Assembly: GCA_011525265.1 (NCBI GenBank)
Contig: WTHV01000098.1
Span: 28,357 to 40,632, forward strand
Source: Alphaproteobacteria bacterium
GTDB lineage: Bacteria > Pseudomonadota > Alphaproteobacteria > Puniceispirillales > Puniceispirillaceae
DNA: 12,276 bases
Direction: 5' to 3'
Position numbers and translations under genes: made by a program. This document shows, piece by piece, positions 1 through 5,789 of this stretch (position 1 is the first letter of the stretch; every line of letters starts with the position of its first letter). Below the pieces are notes generated by a model. It searched no databases and was not told where the DNA came from. It was given only the letters and a program-made list of their open reading frames with translations.

Positions 1-135
1 CTCAACCTCATTTTTAACATCTAGCTGTAAGGCCTCAAAAAGCAGCAATTCAATATGATGAAAGATGGGATTATTATGCTTAAAATCTTCCCCATCAGTT
101 GCTTCAGCTTTTTCGTAGTTTTCACTATCATCCAT
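1..135 (-). CDS. Hypothetical protein, N-terminal fragment (cut by window edge)
   Basis: An open frame reads leftwards from an ATG at 135-133 to the edge of the window without a stop, giving the first 45 residues of a protein. The start of the product is acidic and hydrophilic (MDDSENYEKAEATDGEDF), followed by a more hydrophobic, helix-like stretch around residues 25-38 (FHHIELLLFEALQL). There is no signal peptide and no motif I can assign. A TTG lies directly before the ATG, and the upstream ribosome-binding sequence is weak (an AGG about ten bases before the start). The frame is divergent from grpE, a place where an hrcA or rph gene often lies in alphaproteobacteria, but the residues do not look like the start of HrcA or RNase PH. 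A chance open frame of this length is possible. The divergent layout and the intergenic region with promoter-like sequence make a real gene more likely than not. Confidence 0.4.
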   Translation of the reverse strand, partial: MDDSENYEKAEATDGEDFKHNNPIFHHIELLLFEALQLDVKNEVE

Positions 136-249
136 CAATCGTGCCTATTATGTCCTCATGAATGTGAGGTGATCCTATTGTTGAATCGTTAAATTTTGAT
201 GAATTGCCGGAATAGTTGTGCCTTTTTGCAAAAAAACAGAGGCCATACC

Positions 250-278
250 CTTGGATTTTTTAAAATCACTCCCATATG
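250..278 (+). promoter_or_regulatory. Sigma-32 (RpoH)-like heat-shock promoter of grpE
   Basis: CTTGGA at 250-255 is followed, after 14 bases, by TCCCATATG at 270-278. This matches the known RpoH pattern CTTGAA-N13-14-CCCCATnT with one mismatch in the -35 part and one at the first base of the -10 part. Transcription would begin near 285, about 40 bases before the grpE start. The match is seen in the sequence; use by RpoH is inferred from the consensus and from the heat-shock gene behind it. I see no CIRCE element (TTAGCACTC-N9-GAGTGCTAA) in this gap. Confidence 0.7.
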
Positions 279-326
279 CCTGTCATCACTTGAGACAAAC
301 ATCTTTTTTCATAAAGGGGCGATAGG

Positions 327-926
327 GTGAGTGAGCAAAATAAAGACCAAGAGAAGCCAGAAGACGTCATGTCAGAAGAGAATGCGACATCTGAAGATGT
401 TACGTTAGATGATGTGCTTGATGAAGAAGAGGCTTTGAGCCCTTTTGAGGCGATGGAGCAAGAGCGTGATTCTTTCAAAGATCAGCTTTACCGTGCCGCC
501 GCTGAGATGGAAAACACCAAAAGACGTGCGCAACGTGATGTCGAGCAAGCCAATAAATATGGTGCTTTGGGCTTTATACGTGATTTGACAACACCGCTAG
601 ATAATATGCAGCGTGCGCTTGAAAGCGCGCCGACTGAGAGAGATGACTTAGATGAGACTTATAAGAATATCTTGATTGGGCTTGAGATGACGGTTCAAGA
701 AGTCACTAAGATTATGGAAAAACATGGTGTCAAAGTGATTTCACCGATAGGTGAAAAGTTTGATTACAACTTGCACCAAGCGATGTTTGAAGTGCCAACA
801 GATGAGGCAGAGCCAGGGACGATTATGGCTGTGGCACAAGATGGGTATGTCTTGCATGACAGGCTGATACGACCAGCCATGGTGGGCGTCGCAAAAGCGG
901 CAACAACTGATGAGAATAAATCATAA
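327..926 (+). CDS. grpE: GrpE, nucleotide exchange factor of DnaK
   Basis: GrpE releases ADP from DnaK so that the chaperone can bind ATP and let go of its substrate; it works in the cytoplasm as a dimer. The 199-residue product has the family layout: an acidic, disordered head (about 1-35), a long charged helix that forms the dimer coiled coil (about 38-90, with the typical stretch around YRAAAEMENTKRR and GFIRDL), and a C-terminal beta domain with LHQAMFEV near residues 149-156 and the closing DGYVLHDRLIRPAMVGVA pattern. The start is GTG at 327, preceded by AAAGGGG at 313-319 at good spacing; the next in-frame ATG (369) would only trim the disordered head. It is the first gene of the chaperone block and sits behind a sigma-32-like promoter. 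Length and sequence are normal and nothing is missing. Confidence 0.98.
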   Translation: MSEQNKDQEKPEDVMSEENATSEDVTLDDVLDEEEALSPFEAMEQERDSFKDQLYRAAAEMENTKRRAQRDVEQANKYGALGFIRDLTTPLDNMQRALESAPTERDDLDETYKNILIGLEMTVQEVTKIMEKHGVKVISPIGEKFDYNLHQAMFEVPTDEAEPGTIMAVAQDGYVLHDRLIRPAMVGVAKAATTDENKS

Positions 927-951
927 AACCTTTGTTTCATAAGGGTTTTTA
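924..951 (+). terminator. Weak hairpin after grpE
   Basis: AAAACCTT (925-932) can pair with AAGGGTTTT (941-949), with one bulged G, around an eight-base loop, and the 3' arm ends in a T run. The 5' arm overlaps the grpE stop codon. The stem is short and AT-rich, so it is at best a partial terminator or an mRNA 3' end that lowers read-through into dnaK. Confidence 0.35.
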
Positions 952-972
952 ACTGAAATCATTCCCCTACCT

Positions 973-1001
973 CTTGCATGATAAAAAACAGTACTTATAT
1001 G
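973..1001 (+). promoter_or_regulatory. Candidate dnaK promoter (sigma-32-like, or housekeeping)
   Basis: CTTGCA at 973-978 is followed after 14 bases by ACTTATAT (993-1000). The -35 part resembles the RpoH consensus well, the -10 part only in its 3' half. The same bases can be read as a housekeeping promoter, TTGCAT (974-979), 16 bases, TATATG (996-1001). Either reading puts the transcript start near 1007 and gives dnaK a leader of about 130 bases. The evidence is consensus matching only. Confidence 0.4.
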
Positions 1002-1032
1002 CGGGATAGGGACAAAACTAACGATTAGTAAA

Positions 1033-1050
1033 CATCACCAAGGGGTGATG
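1033..1050 (+). promoter_or_regulatory. Hairpin in the dnaK leader covering a Shine-Dalgarno sequence
   Basis: CATCACC (1033-1039) and GGTGATG (1044-1050) form a perfect 7 bp stem around the loop AAGG (1040-1043). The run AAGGGG (1040-1045), a good ribosome-binding sequence, lies in the loop and the start of the 3' arm. It is correctly spaced for a small open frame starting at ATG 1054. The pairing is seen in the sequence; a regulatory role, such as temperature- or ribosome-dependent opening, is speculation. Confidence 0.4.
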
Positions 1051-1053
1051 AGT

Positions 1054-1113
1054 ATGACCTTAAGAGTAAAGCATGGCGAGACAATAACAAAAAACGGTCG
1101 CGCTGTATTTTAA
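1054..1113 (+). CDS. Possible 19-residue leader peptide upstream of dnaK
   Basis: An ATG at 1054 opens a 20-codon frame (stop TAA 1111-1113) inside the dnaK leader. It would encode MTLRVKHGETITKNGRAVF. Unlike most chance frames it has a strong ribosome-binding sequence, AAGGGG, eight bases before the ATG, and that sequence is part of a perfect hairpin. The frame ends 24 bases before the dnaK start, so translation of it could affect folding of the leader or ribosome supply to dnaK. I recognise no similarity, and a frame this short can easily arise by chance. It is listed as a candidate, not as an established gene. Confidence 0.2.
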   Translation: MTLRVKHGETITKNGRAVF

Positions 1114-1137
1114 GGGATTTGAGAAAGGAAGATTATT

Positions 1138-3057
1138 ATGGGACGTGTTATTGGCATTGATTTGGGCACAACAAATTCATGTGTGGCTGTCATGGATGGC
1201 AGTGAAGCCCGTGTGATTGAAAACACTGAAGGTGGACGCACAACACCGTCAATGGTGGCATTTGCAGATGAAGAGCGTCTAGTCGGTCAGGCCGCTAAGC
1301 GCCAAGCTGTAACAAATCCTGAAAATACAATTTTTGCTGTAAAGCGCCTCATTGGCCGCAGAGCAGACGATAAAGCAACAAATGCATTTTCTGATCTTGT
1401 ACCTTATGCTGTGAAAGCGGCAAAAAATGGTGATGCGTGGATTTCTGCTGCTGGTGAAGATTACTCACCAAGTCAGATTTCAAGCTTTATCTTGCGCAAG
1501 CTAAAAGAAGATGCTGAAGCCTATTTGGGTGAGAGCGTTGATAAGGCGGTTATCACCGTGCCAGCTTATTTCAATGATGCGCAACGCCAAGCGACCAAAG
1601 ATGCTGGCAAGATTGCCGGTCTTGAAGTGCTTCGTATTATCAACGAGCCAACAGCCGCGGCATTGGCCTATGGCCTAGAGCGTAATGAATCTGGCTTGAT
1701 TGTGGTCTATGACCTTGGCGGTGGTACGTTTGATGTTTCTGTATTGGAAGTGGGCGACGGCGTATTTGAAGTCAAATCAACCAATGGTGATACCTTCCTT
1801 GGTGGTGAAGATTTTGACCAAGCCATCATTGATTTCCTAGCTGATGAATTTAAGTCAGAAAATCAAATTGATTTGCGTGGTGACAAGCTTGCCCTTCAGC
1901 GTCTAAAAGAAGCTGCTGAAAAAGCAAAGATTGAGCTATCCTCTGCGATGCAAACAGATGTGAATCTGCCCTTTATCACAGCAGATGCCACAGGCCCTAA
2001 ACATTTGAATGTCAAAATGACCAGAGCAAAGCTAGAGCAGCTTGTCTCAAAATTGGTCGAGCGTTCACTAGAGCCATGTAAGAAAGCGTTGAAAGATGCT
2101 GGCATCTCTGCCTCTGAAATTGATGAGGTGATTATGGTTGGCGGCATGACAAGAATGCCAAAGATTATTGAGACAGTGCAAAATTTCTTTGGCAAAGAGC
2201 CTCATCGCGGTGTGAACCCTGATGAAGTTGTGGCCTCTGGTGCAGCGATTCAGGCAGGTGTGCTAACAGGTGATGTGAAAGATGTGCTTCTTCTTGATGT
2301 GACACCTTTATCACTTGGCATTGAGACGCTTGGCGGCGTGTTTACACGATTGATTGACCGTAACACAACAATCCCAACAAAGAAGAGCCAGACATTCTCA
2401 ACAGCAGATGATAATCAGCCAGCTGTGACAATTTCTGTCTTCCAAGGTGAGCGTGAAATGGCTCAAGATAATAAACTGCTTGGTCAGTTTAATCTTGAAG
2501 GCATTGCCCCTGCCCCGCGCGGTGTACCACAAATTGAAGTGACATTTGATATTGATGCGAATGGTATTGTGAAGGTCAGCGCCAAAGATAAGGCAACAGG
2601 TAAAGAGCAAGCCATCTCAATCAAAGCTAATGGCGGCCTTGAGGATGATGATATCGAGCAAATGGTTAAAGATGCCGAAGCAAATGCTGAGGAAGATAAA
2701 AAGCGCCGTGAGCAGGTTGAAATCCGCAACCAAGGTGAAGCGATTGTCCATGGTGCTGAAAAAGCTATCTCTGATCTAGGTGAACAAGCAGATGAGGCAC
2801 TAAAAGCAGATGTGGAATCAGCCGTGGCCGAATTGAAAACAGCCCTAGAAGGTGACGATACAGATGATATCAAAGCTAAGACAGAGGCTGTTTCAGCGGC
2901 AATGATGAAGATGGGCGAAGCGGCCTATCAGGCATCAGGCGCAGCAGAAGGTGCCGGCCCAGATGGTATGGGTCCACAAGGCGCAAATGCTGCAGATGAT
3001 GGCGTCGTTGATGCTGAGTTTGAAGAAGTTGATGGTGATAAGTCAAAAGAAGCTTAA
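1138..3057 (+). CDS. dnaK: Chaperone protein DnaK (Hsp70)
   Basis: DnaK binds exposed hydrophobic stretches of unfolded proteins in an ATP-dependent cycle driven by DnaJ and GrpE. At 639 residues it has the normal bacterial length. The ATPase domain (about 1-380) carries the phosphate loop GIDLGTTNSC (6-15), the lysine of AVKRLIGR (K69, counterpart of catalytic K70 in E. coli) and the second phosphate motif DLGGGTFDVS with D192 and T197. The hydrophobic interdomain linker DVLLLDVTPLSLG lies at 382-394, followed by the beta substrate-binding domain, the helical lid and a Gly/Ala-rich tail. The conserved EEVD appears near the end, here followed by GDKSKEA. The ATG at 1138 has AAAGGAAG at 1124-1131. 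The gene follows grpE after 211 bases that contain a possible promoter of its own, and it is separated from dnaJ by a strong terminator-like hairpin. No oddities were seen. Confidence 0.99.
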   Translation: MGRVIGIDLGTTNSCVAVMDGSEARVIENTEGGRTTPSMVAFADEERLVGQAAKRQAVTNPENTIFAVKRLIGRRADDKATNAFSDLVPYAVKAAKNGDAWISAAGEDYSPSQISSFILRKLKEDAEAYLGESVDKAVITVPAYFNDAQRQATKDAGKIAGLEVLRIINEPTAAALAYGLERNESGLIVVYDLGGGTFDVSVLEVGDGVFEVKSTNGDTFLGGEDFDQAIIDFLADEFKSENQIDLRGDKLALQRLKEAAEKAKIELSSAMQTDVNLPFITADATGPKHLNVKMTRAKLEQLVSKLVERSLEPCKKALKDAGISASEIDEVIMVGGMTRMPKIIETVQNFFGKEPHRGVNPDEVVASGAAIQAGVLTGDVKDVLLLDVTPLSLGIETLGGVFTRLIDRNTTIPTKKSQTFSTADDNQPAVTISVFQGEREMAQDNKLLGQFNLEGIAPAPRGVPQIEVTFDIDANGIVKVSAKDKATGKEQAISIKANGGLEDDDIEQMVKDAEANAEEDKKRREQVEIRNQGEAIVHGAEKAISDLGEQADEALKADVESAVAELKTALEGDDTDDIKAKTEAVSAAMMKMGEAAYQASGAAEGAGPDGMGPQGANAADDGVVDAEFEEVDGDKSKEA

Positions 3058-3065
3058 GATATAGG

Positions 3066-3097
3066 CCTCTTTGACCACCCTTTATAGCTAAAAGAGG
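3066..3097 (+). promoter_or_regulatory. Hairpin directly after dnaK, overlapping the terminator stem
   Basis: CCTCTTT (3066-3072) pairs perfectly with AAAGAGG (3091-3097) around an 18-base loop, and three T follow. Its last three bases are also the first three of the longer stem at 3095-3132, so the two hairpins compete at their junction. It may protect the 3' end of dnaK mRNA or influence formation of the terminator. Confidence 0.4.
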
Positions 3098-3137
3098 TTT
3101 ATGTGCACGTTACAACCTGTGCTCATAGACCTTTTTT
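3095..3137 (+). terminator. Intrinsic terminator (likely attenuator) between dnaK and dnaJ
   Basis: The arm at 3095-3108 (AGGTTTATGTGCAC) pairs with 3119-3132 (GTGCTCATAGACCT). There are 13 pairs including one U-G, one U-U mismatch and a ten-base loop, and the stem runs straight into six T (3132-3137). This is a textbook intrinsic terminator. It lies inside the dnaK-dnaJ gap, with no convincing promoter after it, so dnaJ is probably transcribed by partial read-through. That would give more DnaK than DnaJ, as is usual in cells. Confidence 0.75.
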
Positions 3138-3195
3138 GGGTTTAGTGCGATTCAATATGCCATCATAAAGACGGCAAAAAGAGTAAGGTGATATC

Positions 3196-4329
3196 ATGTC
3201 AAAAAGAGATTTCTATGATGTGCTAGGTATCGGGCGCGATGCTGATGAAAAAGAGATCAAATCTGCCTATCGCAAATTGGCTATGAAAAATCACCCTGAC
3301 CGCAATCCAGATGATGAAGCGGCCGCAGAACGTTTTCGCGAAGCCTCTGAAGCCTATGAGATATTAAAAGATTCACAAAAGCGTGCGGCCTATGACAGGC
3401 TTGGCCATGCCGCCTTTGAACAGCAGGCCGGCGGCGGTTTCGGCGGTGGCGGTTTTGGTGGCGGCGGCGGCTTCGGCGGCGGCGGCTTCTCTGATATTTT
3501 TGACCAGATGTTTAATGAGTTTAATGGCGGTCGCAGTGGTGCCAGCCAAAATAATCAAGGCTCAGATTTACGCTATGATCTTGATATTACGCTAGAAGAA
3601 GCCTTTTCTGGCATTCAAAAAGATATCCGCGTAACCGTTGCCTCATCATGCGAGCCATGTTCAGGCACAGGTGCAAAAGCTGGCTCATCTCCTGAAAATT
3701 GTGGCACTTGCGGCGGCGCTGGTAAGGTGCGTCAACAGCAAGGGTTTTTCACGCTAGAACGCACCTGCCCCTCATGTCGTGGTCAAGGTCAGATTATATC
3801 AGATCCTTGTAATAGCTGTTCAGGCCAAGGCCGTGTTGATAAGGAACAAAATTTAGCTGTGACAATTCCAGCTGGTGTTGATACAGGCACAAGAATCCGC
3901 CTATCTGGTAAGGGTGAGGCAGGCATGCGCGGCGGTGCGGCAGGTGATTTATATATCTTTGTGGAAGTGCGCAGGCATAATATCTTTAACCGTGATGGCA
4001 ATAATCTTTATATGAGTGTGCCGGTTCCAATGGCAACAGCGGCGCTTGGCGGTACCATTGATGTGCCAACGATCTCTGGCAAAATGGCACGCCTTACGAT
4101 TGAGGCTGGCACACAGTCAGCGCGTAAATTCAGAATGCGCGGCAAAGGTATGCCAGCATTGCGCGGTGCTGGTCATGGTGATCAAATTGTTGAAATTCAG
4201 GTTGAGACACCTACCGACCTCACAGCAAGACAAAAAGAGCTGTTAGAAGAATTCCAACAGGCCGGTGATGTCAGCCCTAAGGCGACAAGCTGGTATGATA
4301 AAATCAAAGGTCTGTTTGACGAGGCCTAA
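3196..4329 (+). CDS. dnaJ: Chaperone protein DnaJ (Hsp40)
   Basis: DnaJ delivers unfolded clients to DnaK and triggers its ATPase. The 377-residue product is a complete class I DnaJ. It has a J domain (about 4-68) with the essential HPD at 33-35, then a Gly/Phe-rich segment (about 76-115). A zinc-binding domain follows with four CxxCxGxG repeats beginning at C152, C169, C191 and C205, and two C-terminal beta substrate-binding domains complete it. All eight zinc cysteines are present. The ATG at 3196 is preceded by AAGGTG (3185-3190). The gene is 138 bases after dnaK, behind an intrinsic terminator, and 66 bases before dapB on the same strand with no clear terminator in that gap. The Gly/Phe segment is unusually pure and is coded by a GGC-type repeat. 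Function is certain from family membership. Confidence 0.99.
   Translation: MSKRDFYDVLGIGRDADEKEIKSAYRKLAMKNHPDRNPDDEAAAERFREASEAYEILKDSQKRAAYDRLGHAAFEQQAGGGFGGGGFGGGGGFGGGGFSDIFDQMFNEFNGGRSGASQNNQGSDLRYDLDITLEEAFSGIQKDIRVTVASSCEPCSGTGAKAGSSPENCGTCGGAGKVRQQQGFFTLERTCPSCRGQGQIISDPCNSCSGQGRVDKEQNLAVTIPAGVDTGTRIRLSGKGEAGMRGGAAGDLYIFVEVRRHNIFNRDGNNLYMSVPVPMATAALGGTIDVPTISGKMARLTIEAGTQSARKFRMRGKGMPALRGAGHGDQIVEIQVETPTDLTARQKELLEEFQQAGDVSPKATSWYDKIKGLFDEA
3426..3488 (+). repeat. dnaJ: GGC-rich low-complexity repeat coding the DnaJ Gly/Phe segment
   Basis: Within dnaJ about 60 bases consist of near-repeats of GGCGGCGG(C/T)TTC, coding runs of three to five Gly separated by single Phe. The Gly/Phe region is a normal DnaJ element and acts as a flexible spacer that influences client handling. 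The repeat is prone to slippage in steps of three bases, so its length may differ between strains. Confidence 0.8.
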
Positions 4330-4395
4330 AAGCGCGCTATGCTAGGCGCACCGCTATAGTGGGCGATAAGGGTTTAGCTGATAGGGATTTAACAG

Positions 4396-5175
4396 ATGGC
4401 CGCCTTACATTTTGCAATTTCTGGTGCGATGGGTCGTATGGGACAGATGATTGCCTCTGTGGCAGAGGCATCAGATGATCTGATCCTTGTTGGTGGTCTT
4501 GAATATGCTGAAAGCCCGCATCAGGGGCAAAGCTTTGGTGAGGGTGTGATCACATCACAACTCCAAGATTTGAGCCGTGCTGATGTGATTATTGATTTCT
4601 CGCGTCCAGAGGCAAGCCTCGCCTTATGTGATGCCCTCAAAGGGACAAATCAAGCGCTTGTCATTGGGACAACAGGCCTTGATGATGCCCAAGAAGCCCA
4701 ATTGCATAAAGCGGCTGAAGATGTGCCGATTTTATATTGTGCGAATACCTCTATGGGGGTGAATTTGCTGTTAAAGCTTGTTGAAAAAGCAGCAAAAGCC
4801 CTTGGCCCTGAATGGGATATAGAGATCGTTGAAAGTCATCATAATCAAAAAATTGATGCCCCATCTGGTACAGCGCTAGCGCTTGGCCATGCGGCGGCGG
4901 CGGGGCGATCTGTTGCGCTTGATGATGTGCGTGATAGCGGGCGTGATGGTATAACAGGTGCGCGCAAAAAAGGTGATATCGGTTTTGCTGTCATGCGTGG
5001 TGGCACGGTTGCTGGTGAGCATTCGGTGATGTTTTTTGGCCAAGATGAACGCATCGAGCTGACTCATATTGCCAATCAGCGCACAATTTTTGCCAGAGGC
5101 GCGCTGAGTGCGGCACGATTTATGAAGGGCAAGTTACCTGGGCTGTATTCAATGGATGATGTGCTTGGCCTATAA
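4396..5175 (+). CDS. dapB: 4-hydroxy-tetrahydrodipicolinate reductase (DapB)
   Basis: DapB reduces 4-hydroxy-tetrahydrodipicolinate with NAD(P)H in the diaminopimelate/lysine pathway, which supplies both lysine and the peptidoglycan cross-linking residue. The 259-residue product has the usual length. It begins with a Rossmann nucleotide loop, SGAMGRMGQM (9-18), followed by the conserved VIGTTGLD and NTSMGVN segments. The signature ESHHNQKIDAPSGT lies at 146-159, in which H148, H149 and K152 are the substrate and catalytic residues and DAPSGT binds the substrate carboxylates. The ATG at 4396 is preceded by a TAGGGA-type binding site. The gene follows dnaJ by 66 bases and is probably read from the same transcript, at least in part. 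Its last six bases overlap the end of the opposing DUF2244 gene. No lysine riboswitch is visible upstream. Confidence 0.98.
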   Translation: MAALHFAISGAMGRMGQMIASVAEASDDLILVGGLEYAESPHQGQSFGEGVITSQLQDLSRADVIIDFSRPEASLALCDALKGTNQALVIGTTGLDDAQEAQLHKAAEDVPILYCANTSMGVNLLLKLVEKAAKALGPEWDIEIVESHHNQKIDAPSGTALALGHAAAAGRSVALDDVRDSGRDGITGARKKGDIGFAVMRGGTVAGEHSVMFFGQDERIELTHIANQRTIFARGALSAARFMKGKLPGLYSMDDVLGL

Positions 5176-5712
5176 AGACGCTCTGGCATCAGAAATGCGC
5201 TGATTGATCATCTCCATCAGGGCTTTTTTCTCTGCTGGTGGTAAAAATGCCCCAATCTCATAAGTCTTATGATGGTGACGCAATTGCAAAATACGGCGGC
5301 GCCCTTTTTGCTTTATCAGCTGTGCTTCTATCCATAAAGATGGCAAGGTCTGGCGTGTTTGTGCGCCTTTGGCTGAGATGCGGATAATGTCTATACCGCG
5401 CGCATGGATAAGCAATTGCTCGCACGCTTTGCCATCTCGGTAATTCAGGCGAAATGCAATATAGAGAACGCCAAGCTCTAATCCCATGAACCCAATAACC
5501 GGCCATGCCCCAATAAGGAAAAAGCCAAGCCCAATCGCGATGGCTAAACTGCCAAGAATTACGAGCAACAAAGCAAATCCTCTTTGGCTTAAGGAGCGAT
5601 GCGGCCATAGCGTGATGACATCAATGATGGGGCTTGCAGGTGATAGCGCACCCGTCTCATAAGGGGCGATGTTATCTTGTGTGCGTGATGATAGGCTGTT
5701 CTTATAAGACAT
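5170..5712 (-). CDS. DUF2244 family integral membrane protein
   Basis: The 180-residue product matches what I know of the DUF2244 family: a conserved LWPHRSLSQRGF (35-46) at the entry to the first membrane helix (about 46-67), then GAWPVIGFMGLELGVLYIAF (68-87) forming the second, and a NYRDGK loop. A soluble basic C-terminal half of about 90 residues contains a GRRRILQLRHHHKTYEIG stretch. There is no cleavable signal peptide; the protein is probably an inner-membrane protein with both ends on the same side. No biochemical function is known to me for the family. The ATG start at 5712 has a weak GAG binding site seven bases away. The gene is divergent from nth, with interleaved promoters, and convergent with dapB, overlapping it by six bases. 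As I recall, DUF2244 often lies beside nth and dapB in alphaproteobacteria. Confidence 0.85.
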   Translation of the reverse strand: MSYKNSLSSRTQDNIAPYETGALSPASPIIDVITLWPHRSLSQRGFALLLVILGSLAIAIGLGFFLIGAWPVIGFMGLELGVLYIAFRLNYRDGKACEQLLIHARGIDIIRISAKGAQTRQTLPSLWIEAQLIKQKGRRRILQLRHHHKTYEIGAFLPPAEKKALMEMINQRISDARASL

Positions 5713-5728
5713 ATCGTCTCTATCAGTT

Positions 5729-5757
5729 TTGTTATCTACTTACCCGCATGATATAAG
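5729..5757 (+). promoter_or_regulatory. Housekeeping-type promoter of nth
   Basis: TTGTTA (5729-5734) and TATAAG (5752-5757) are separated by exactly 17 bases, a good sigma-70 pattern. Transcription would start near 5764, some 25 bases before the nth ATG. It lies on the same bases as the promoter read leftwards into the DUF2244 gene. Confidence 0.5.
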
Positions 5758-5761
5758 GCAA
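5733..5761 (-). promoter_or_regulatory. Housekeeping-type promoter of the DUF2244 gene
   Basis: On the minus strand TTGCCT (5761-5756) and TAGATA (5738-5733) are separated by 17 bases. The start point would be near 5726, giving a leader of about 14 bases. It overlaps the nth promoter almost completely, with the -35 element of each lying at the -10 element of the other. Confidence 0.4.
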
Positions 5762-5789
5762 GTAGCATGAAAGAAAAGAGGGGCACTTG

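Noticed and set aside
154..169. CCTCA-N6-TGAGG inverted repeat between the unknown gene and grpE, considered as CIRCE
   Set aside because: It lacks the TTAGCACTC/GAGTGCTAA arms and nine-base spacing; five-base arms are too short to claim a site.
1896..2873. Antisense open frames of 70-129 codons inside dnaK
   Set aside because: They lie opposite a strongly conserved gene, have Ser/Ala-rich shadow composition, and have no binding sites or recognisable domains.
3373..3595. Ala/Gly-rich frames in other phases across the dnaJ Gly/Phe repeat
   Set aside because: They are by-products of the GGC repeat read out of frame; dnaJ itself is intact in the correct frame.
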